From Mycobacterium sp. SMC-4 (lineage in GTDB: Bacteria > Actinomycetota > Actinomycetes > Mycobacteriales > Mycobacteriaceae), in assembly GCF_025263265.1 (NCBI RefSeq), contig NZ_CP079870.1, positions 62,001 to 126,000 on the forward strand: a stretch of DNA of 64,000 bases. The letters are read 5' to 3'. A program made the translations under genes and the position numbers. Shown in pieces: positions 59,607 to 64,000 of the stretch (position 1 is the first letter of the stretch; every line of letters begins with the position of its first letter). The notes under the pieces were generated by a model. That model saw only the letters and a program-made list of their open reading frames with translations, made no database searches and was not told the DNA's origin.

Positions 59607-60140
59607 TTGTCGGTGGGCTCTATTGCGTTGCTCCGACCGTGGCGACTGTCTGACGCTCGCGCGGTCGTGGACGCCTTCAATGACCCCGAGATCCAACGCT
59701 GGCATGTGCGGCGCGCCGATTCTGAGGACGAAGCGCGCCAGTGGATTAGCGAGTGGCGTGACGGGTGGACTGCAGAGGCTCAGTTGAATTGGGCGCTGGT
59801 TGACCGCACCAGCGATTCATTGACCGGCCGTATTTCGCTCAAATGCGTGGATTTGCACGATGGTTCAGCTGAAGCGGCGTACTGGATGGCGCCAGCGTGG
59901 CGTGGACGAGGACTCTGTTCTCAAGCCCTTACTACTTTGTGTCAGTGGGCATTCCGTGAAGTCGGTTTCCAGCGGATTGGGTTGGAGCATTCGGTCGCCA
60001 ACCTCGCCTCTTGTCGGGTTGCGGAGAAGGCCGGGTTTCGCGTGGAGGGCATCCGGCGGAGTGCTGCGTTGCACGCTGACGGCTGGCACGACATGCACGT
60101 GCATGCGCTTCTGGCCGGTGATACGCAGGACCGCCGGTGA
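59607..60140 (+). CDS. RimJ/RimL-type GNAT acetyltransferase
   Basis: The 177-residue product has IALLRPWRLSDARAVVDAFN, AAYWMAPAWRGRGLCSQALT (acetyl-CoA loop) and IGLEHSVANLASCRVAEKAG FRVEG. This is the ribosomal-protein-acetyltransferase-like branch, which includes antibiotic- and toxin-detoxifying enzymes. The start is TTG 59607 or GTG 59613; neither has a strong ribosome site. It overlaps the kinase gene start by 4 bp. Confidence 0.88.
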   Translation: MSVGSIALLRPWRLSDARAVVDAFNDPEIQRWHVRRADSEDEARQWISEWRDGWTAEAQLNWALVDRTSDSLTGRISLKCVDLHDGSAEAAYWMAPAWRGRGLCSQALTTLCQWAFREVGFQRIGLEHSVANLASCRVAEKAGFRVEGIRRSAALHADGWHDMHVHALLAGDTQDRR

Positions 60141-60802
60141 TGAGCGCTGCTTTCGGTCGAGTGGATGCGTTGGACTTCGTCGCGGCGCGGATTCCTGTCT
60201 TCGACGGTCAGCGTTGCCCGAGGATCGCGATCGACGGGCCCGACGGTGCCGGCAAGACCCATTTCGCGGACGCACTAGCCGAACTTCTACGAGACCGACA
60301 ACGACCAGTCGTCCGAGTATCACTCGACGACTTTCACAACACCCGCGAGGTTCGGTACCGGCTGGGCCGTAGTTCGCCTGAGGGGTTCTGGTCAGACTCC
60401 TACAACTATCGCCAGTTCTATACCGATGTCCTTGTCCCGTTTCGGCCCGGCGGATCTCGGCGATACCGCACCGCCTGCCATGACGTCACCACTGACACGA
60501 TTCTCATGCCGGAGCCGCAGCTGGCCGCCCCGGGCACAGTGCTCGTGGTGGACGGAATCTTCCTGCACCGCAACGAGCTTGCCACTAGCTGGGACCTATC
60601 CGTGTTCCTCGATGTTCCCTTCATCGAAACCGCACGAAGGATGGCCTTGCGAGATGGAAGTAACCCAGACCCGGACCATCCCACCATGCGGCGCTATGTT
60701 GAAGCGCAGCGCCGCTACTTCCGAGAATGCAAGCCTCAGGATCGAGCGACGATCCTGATCGCAAACAGCAACCACGAATCGCCAGTAGTACTCCGCGGGT
60801 AA
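60137..60802 (+). CDS. Uridine-kinase-like P-loop protein
   Basis: The 221-residue product has Walker A IDGPDGAGKTHFADALAELL (near residues 32-51), RVSLDDFHNTREVRYRLGR with the DDF metal/substrate segment, and a lid region with DGIFLHRNELATSWDLSVFL. These match uridine kinase-like nucleoside kinases. It would phosphorylate a nucleoside or similar alcohol. GTG 60137 overlaps the acetyltransferase stop; ATG 60140 is also possible. The two genes probably form an operon, which may suggest metabolite or drug modification. Confidence 0.85.
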   Translation: MMSAAFGRVDALDFVAARIPVFDGQRCPRIAIDGPDGAGKTHFADALAELLRDRQRPVVRVSLDDFHNTREVRYRLGRSSPEGFWSDSYNYRQFYTDVLVPFRPGGSRRYRTACHDVTTDTILMPEPQLAAPGTVLVVDGIFLHRNELATSWDLSVFLDVPFIETARRMALRDGSNPDPDHPTMRRYVEAQRRYFRECKPQDRATILIANSNHESPVVLRG

Positions 60803-60972
60803 CCAAACGAACTGCGAGCACGCGCACCCCCCGCTGCCTTCAGAGGTGATCGGGGCCCAGTGGCTTGTCCACAGAACGGGCAAGGTGTTAGCAGTGTCGG
60901 CTCTCGACCAGATATCGAGTCCTACCGATCGAAAGGTATTTTAGACTGGTCTCGAGCTGCCTGTTCGCCGTG

Positions 60973-62460
60973 GAGGAATTGTCAATACCTGTGGATCGGC
61001 GTGTTTCAGGCGACCTCCGTTCCGGCTTGCTGATCGCCGTCTGAGGGCGGTGTCGGTGGGGTGATTTCGGTGGGGCGTTCGAGCAGTTTGCCCTTGTGGA
61101 AGACCGCGCCGGCGCGGACCAGGGCGACCAGGTGTGGTGCGTTGACGGCACGCCAGCGGGCCGCGGCGGCGTCGATGAGCTTGTAGGCCATGGCCAGACC
61201 AGCCGCACGTGATCCCGGCCCCTTGGTGACCTTGGTTCTCAAACGTACTGTGGCAAAGGTGCTTTCGATCGGATTTGTCGTGCGTAGGTGGATCCAGTGC
61301 TCGGCGGGATAGTGGTAGAACTCCAGTAGGGTGTCCAGATCGTCGGTGATCTTGGCGACCGCCTTGGGGTACTTGGCCCCGAAGTCGACCGTGAAGGCCT
61401 TGACCGCGACCTGGGCCTTGTCGATATCCTCGGCGTTGTAGATCTCCTTGAGCGCCGACAACGCCGACGCGTGCGCTGATTTCGGCAGGGCGGCAAGCAC
61501 ATTGGCTTGCTTATGAAACCAGCACCGCTGTTCTTTGGTGGCCGGGAACACCTCGCGTACCGCTTTCCAGAAGCCGAGTGCGCCATCGCCGACGGCGAGC
61601 ACGGGTGCGGTCATGCCGCGTCGTTTACAGTCGCGCAGCAGATCAGCCCACGACTCGGTCGATTCCCGGTAGCCGTCGGTGATCGCCACGAGCTCTTTGC
61701 GGCCGTCCGCGCGCACGCCGAGCATCACCAGCAGACACAGCTTTTCCTGGTCCAGGCGGACCTTGAGGTGGATGCCGTCGACCCACAGGTAGACGTAATC
61801 GGTGCCCGACAGGTCCCGGGCGGCGAACGCGCGGGCCTCGTCCTGCCACTGGCTGGTCAGCCGGGTGATCGTGGTGGCCGAGAGCCCGGCACCCGAGCCC
61901 AGGAACTGCTCCAGAGCGGGGGTGAAGTCGCTGGTGGACAGCCCGTGCAGGTACAGCAGCGGCAGCACTTCGCTCATCTGCGGTGACTTGCGTGCCCAGG
62001 CCGGCAGGATCGCCGAGGAAAACCGTTTCCGCTCACCGGTGTCGGGGTCGACGCGTTTGTCGTTGACTCGCGGTGCTTTCACCTCAACTGCCCCGGCTGC
62101 CGTCAGCACCTCGCGGGCCTGGTGATAGCCGTTGCGGACCACCAGCCGATGCCCCTTCTCATCGAGCTGATCGGCGAACTGGGCCACGTAGGCGGCGACC
62201 TCAGCCTTCAACGCGGCGGCCAGCATCTGACGGGCGCCGTCGCGGACGATCTCGTCCAACAACGACCGACCAGCACCGCCAGTGCTTTCGTTGGCCTCGA
62301 TGGCATCGTGAACTACGGTGAGCATGGGCGTACCTTCCCGAACCAGCGCGCCAACGCCGGCTCATGATCGGACCTTCGGATATTCAGATCATCCTCGGGA
62401 AGGTGCGCCCACTTTCACGCCCCCTCACCGAGGCTCATCCACAGGTTCTGATCATTGCTC
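60973..62460 (-). mobile_element. IS256-family insertion sequence with 9-bp target duplication
   Basis: The ends are inverted repeats: left GAGGAATTGTCAATACCTG TGGAT, right (other strand) GAGCAATGATCAGAACCTG TGGAT. The direct repeat TTCGCCGTG flanks them (60964-60972 and 62461-62469). One transposase gene fills the interior. The copy looks complete at 1488 bp. Its right end is 22 bp from the MFS transporter start, so it lies in that gene's promoter or leader. Confidence 0.9.
61006..62325 (-). CDS. IS256/Mutator-family transposase
   Basis: The 439-residue product has the family's DDE-type catalytic signs: YLWVDGIHLKVRLDQEKLCL (first Asp), LAVGDGALGFWKAVREVFPA (second Asp) and HLRTTNPIESTFATVRLRT (Glu). 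EQRCWFHKQANVLAALP precedes the last. It moves the element by cut-copy synthesis of a circular form. The gene is intact and starts at ATG 62325. Confidence 0.95.
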   Translation of the reverse strand: MLTVVHDAIEANESTGGAGRSLLDEIVRDGARQMLAAALKAEVAAYVAQFADQLDEKGHRLVVRNGYHQAREVLTAAGAVEVKAPRVNDKRVDPDTGERKRFSSAILPAWARKSPQMSEVLPLLYLHGLSTSDFTPALEQFLGSGAGLSATTITRLTSQWQDEARAFAARDLSGTDYVYLWVDGIHLKVRLDQEKLCLLVMLGVRADGRKELVAITDGYRESTESWADLLRDCKRRGMTAPVLAVGDGALGFWKAVREVFPATKEQRCWFHKQANVLAALPKSAHASALSALKEIYNAEDIDKAQVAVKAFTVDFGAKYPKAVAKITDDLDTLLEFYHYPAEHWIHLRTTNPIESTFATVRLRTKVTKGPGSRAAGLAMAYKLIDAAAARWRAVNAPHLVALVRAGAVFHKGKLLERPTEITPPTPPSDGDQQAGTEVA

Positions 62461-62482
62461 TTCGCCGTGAGACAGTGGTGTC

Positions 62483-63703
62483 GTGGGGGATAGTGCGGGT
62501 GAAGGTACTCGCTCGGCTTTTGTTCGTTTTTGGGTGGCTGCGGCACTCAGTTCCATCGGGTCGGCGATCTCTGCGGTCGCGATGCCCGTCTTGGTCGTCC
62601 AGTTGCTCGGTGCCAGCCCATTCGAGGTTGGCGTGGTCAACGCCGCACAGTTTGTTCCGTACGCGGCCCTTGGACTTGTCGCCGGGGTGTATGTCGACCA
62701 CTGGCGCCGCAAACCTGTGCTGGTGTGGGCCAGCGTGGGGCGTGCTCTGAGCCTGGGGCTGGTTCCAGTTCTGTGGTTGGCCGGCAGTCTGCAGATGTGG
62801 ATGCTGGTCGTCGCGTTGCTGGCGTTCGGGGCGTTCTCGGTATTCGGGTTCGCCGCCACGCAATCATTGCTTCCCCGACTGGTACCGACGGGACAATTGG
62901 TTGCGGCGAACGCGCGTCTCGATCAGGCCGACGCTGCCGCCCAAACCCTCGGCCCGGCGATGGGCGGTGGACTCGTGGGCCTCTTGGGCGCTCCCGCGGC
63001 CATCGTCGTCGACGCGATCAGTTACCTCGTCGAGGCTGTGCTGATTGCGAGCGTCCATGCCCCCGAACCCCAACCAGAACCACGCTCGCGCCACCTCCGT
63101 CACGAGATCGGCGAAGGCCTGAAATGGACTTACCGCCACCGGACTCTCGGTCCGCTGGCAGTGTCGACACACATATGGTTCCTCGCCAACGGGGCAGCGA
63201 TGACAGCGCTTTCCCTGCTGGCCCTGCGCTCCATGGGGTTCACCCCCTACGCATTCGGAATGCTATTGACGGTCTTCGGTGTCGCGAGTCTGATCGGGGC
63301 CTCGTTGGCACCGTCGACCGGTGACCGAATAGGGGTGGGACGGGTGATCATTCTGGCGCGCACCGCATACCCGATCACGTGGCTGCTCGTGGCCTGCGCC
63401 CCTGAATCCAGTTTGGGCGATGCAGTGATTTTCGTTGCGTTGGGATTCCAAGGGATCGCAGCCGGCATCGAGAATGCCAACGAGATGGGCTACTGGCAGA
63501 CGCTTACACCGGACCGGCTGCTCGGGCGCGTGAACGCCACGAGGCGCTCCATTAATCAGACGATGGGCGCTTTGGGAGCGGTCCTGGGCGGCTTGTGCAT
63601 CGGCGCCTTCGGTGAGCAATTCACGCTCGCTACCGCTGTCGCTGGTTTCGCGGTCGCAGCGGCCATTGCCGCGTCATCAGCGCTTCGAAGACACGGCAGC
63701 TAG
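62483..63703 (+). CDS. MFS transporter (DHA3-like efflux type)
   Basis: The 406-residue product has about 12 membrane spans and the MFS loop GVYVDHWRRKPVLVW after span 2. Its general pattern (MPVLVVQLLGASPFEVGVVN, NEMGYWQTLTPDRLLGRVNA) is that of the DHA3/enterobactin-exporter or macrolide-efflux branch. It probably exports a drug or siderophore-like compound. GTG 62483 is only 22 bp after the IS256 right end, so its original promoter is separated and expression may depend on the insertion. Confidence 0.9.
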   Translation: MGDSAGEGTRSAFVRFWVAAALSSIGSAISAVAMPVLVVQLLGASPFEVGVVNAAQFVPYAALGLVAGVYVDHWRRKPVLVWASVGRALSLGLVPVLWLAGSLQMWMLVVALLAFGAFSVFGFAATQSLLPRLVPTGQLVAANARLDQADAAAQTLGPAMGGGLVGLLGAPAAIVVDAISYLVEAVLIASVHAPEPQPEPRSRHLRHEIGEGLKWTYRHRTLGPLAVSTHIWFLANGAAMTALSLLALRSMGFTPYAFGMLLTVFGVASLIGASLAPSTGDRIGVGRVIILARTAYPITWLLVACAPESSLGDAVIFVALGFQGIAAGIENANEMGYWQTLTPDRLLGRVNATRRSINQTMGALGAVLGGLCIGAFGEQFTLATAVAGFAVAAAIAASSALRRHGS

Positions 63704-63878
63704 GTGGAATACGTCTCACACCAATGCAAGTCGCGCCTCGGTGGGGTGATTCCGCTGTATTCGGTGCGATCGGTCTGTCTGCTGGATCGGCGCTCAGAGA
63801 TGGGGTCGTGGAAGGCTCGTGGAGTCATCGATGGGTATCGGCGGCTTGGGTGCGGCTTGAGGTCGTTTACGGTGTCAG

Positions 63879-64000
63879 CTAGGAGATCGGGATTTCGGAT
63901 TCATCGCCGTCCTCGACATCGTGAATTGTCGCGTTATCGTCCTCGCGTAAACGTCGAGCCCAGCGTTGATAGGCCGATTGCTGCGAGATACCCAGGGCCT
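63879..64000 (-). CDS. C-terminus of an HTH protein, rest beyond window
   Basis: The reverse strand encodes ALGISQQSAYQRWARRLRED, then DNATIHDVEDGDESEIPIS and a stop at 63879. The visible piece has a recognition helix (ISQQSAYQRWARRL) followed by a short acidic tail, as in sigma-region-4 or LuxR-like regulators. The upstream part is outside the window. Between 63704 and 63878 no gene is seen. Confidence 0.7.
   Translation of the reverse strand, partial: ALGISQQSAYQRWARRLREDDNATIHDVEDGDESEIPIS

Overview
This 64 kb window is GC-rich actinobacterial DNA, most likely from a non-tuberculous Mycobacterium. The evidence is frequent GTG starts, a secreted haemophore-type protein, an EspR-like regulator and an actinobacterial MobF relaxase. 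It reads as part of a conjugative plasmid or integrative conjugative element. It carries a relaxase, relaxosome-type and KfrA-like coiled-coil proteins, small transfer-type operons, toxin-antitoxin pairs and many mobile-element junctions. No rRNA, tRNA, CRISPR array or replication initiator was recognised.

Layout. (1) 1-6.16 kb: a MobF relaxase-helicase that runs off the left edge, a divergent coiled-coil gene, an HNH-like gene, and a reverse-strand group with a DpdA-like (TGT-fold) enzyme and a C5-cytosine methyltransferase whose N-terminal half is missing. (2) 6.16-14.5 kb: a chromosome-like catabolic block (acetaldehyde dehydrogenase, 4-hydroxy-2-oxovalerate aldolase, APC permease, TetR regulator with a palindromic operator, aldehyde dehydrogenase, P450 and ferredoxin). 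It is cut at both ends inside genes. (3) 14.5-32.24 kb: element 1, with TTATCTGTAAC ends. It has a five-gene recombination module (small HTH/coiled-coil protein, two tyrosine recombinases, XRE-ImmA/IrrE protein, unnamed partner), an intact IS21-family insertion with a 5-bp target duplication, and a cargo of sulfatase, haemophore-type protein, DUF1254 lipoprotein, AraC regulator and diguanylate cyclase. Its right end truncates a fic gene. (4) 32.24-34.03 kb: fic fragment, its antitoxin, a perfect 16-bp inverted repeat and the first 325 codons of a PAPS-reductase-like gene. (5) 34,033-45,546: element 2, with TTATCTGGGG inverted ends. It carries an MmeI-like restriction-modification enzyme, a small protein, an SF2 helicase with a MerR-type HTH, and a second, diverged copy of the five-gene module. 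Removing it rejoins the PAPS-reductase-like gene in frame. (6) 45.5-58.7 kb: plasmid backbone with small regulators, a secreted nuclease, membrane and sigma-like proteins, a Fic protein with Gln at the catalytic His position, a ribbon-helix-helix protein, a coiled-coil protein, an EspR-like regulator and a VapBC pair. (7) 58.7-64 kb: two GNAT acetyltransferases, a uridine-kinase-like protein, an IS256-family element with a 9-bp target duplication lying 22 bp before an MFS transporter gene, and the 3' end of an HTH gene.

The main biological story is the pair of related cargo-carrying site-specific elements. Each encodes its recombinases together with an XRE-ImmA/IrrE protein and a partner protein. 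Both module copies have an ATACATGT-core site at nearly the same distance (about 95 bp) before the partner gene. Element 2 is delimited to the base by end repeats and by in-frame repair of its target gene, and its cargo looks like anti-phage defence.
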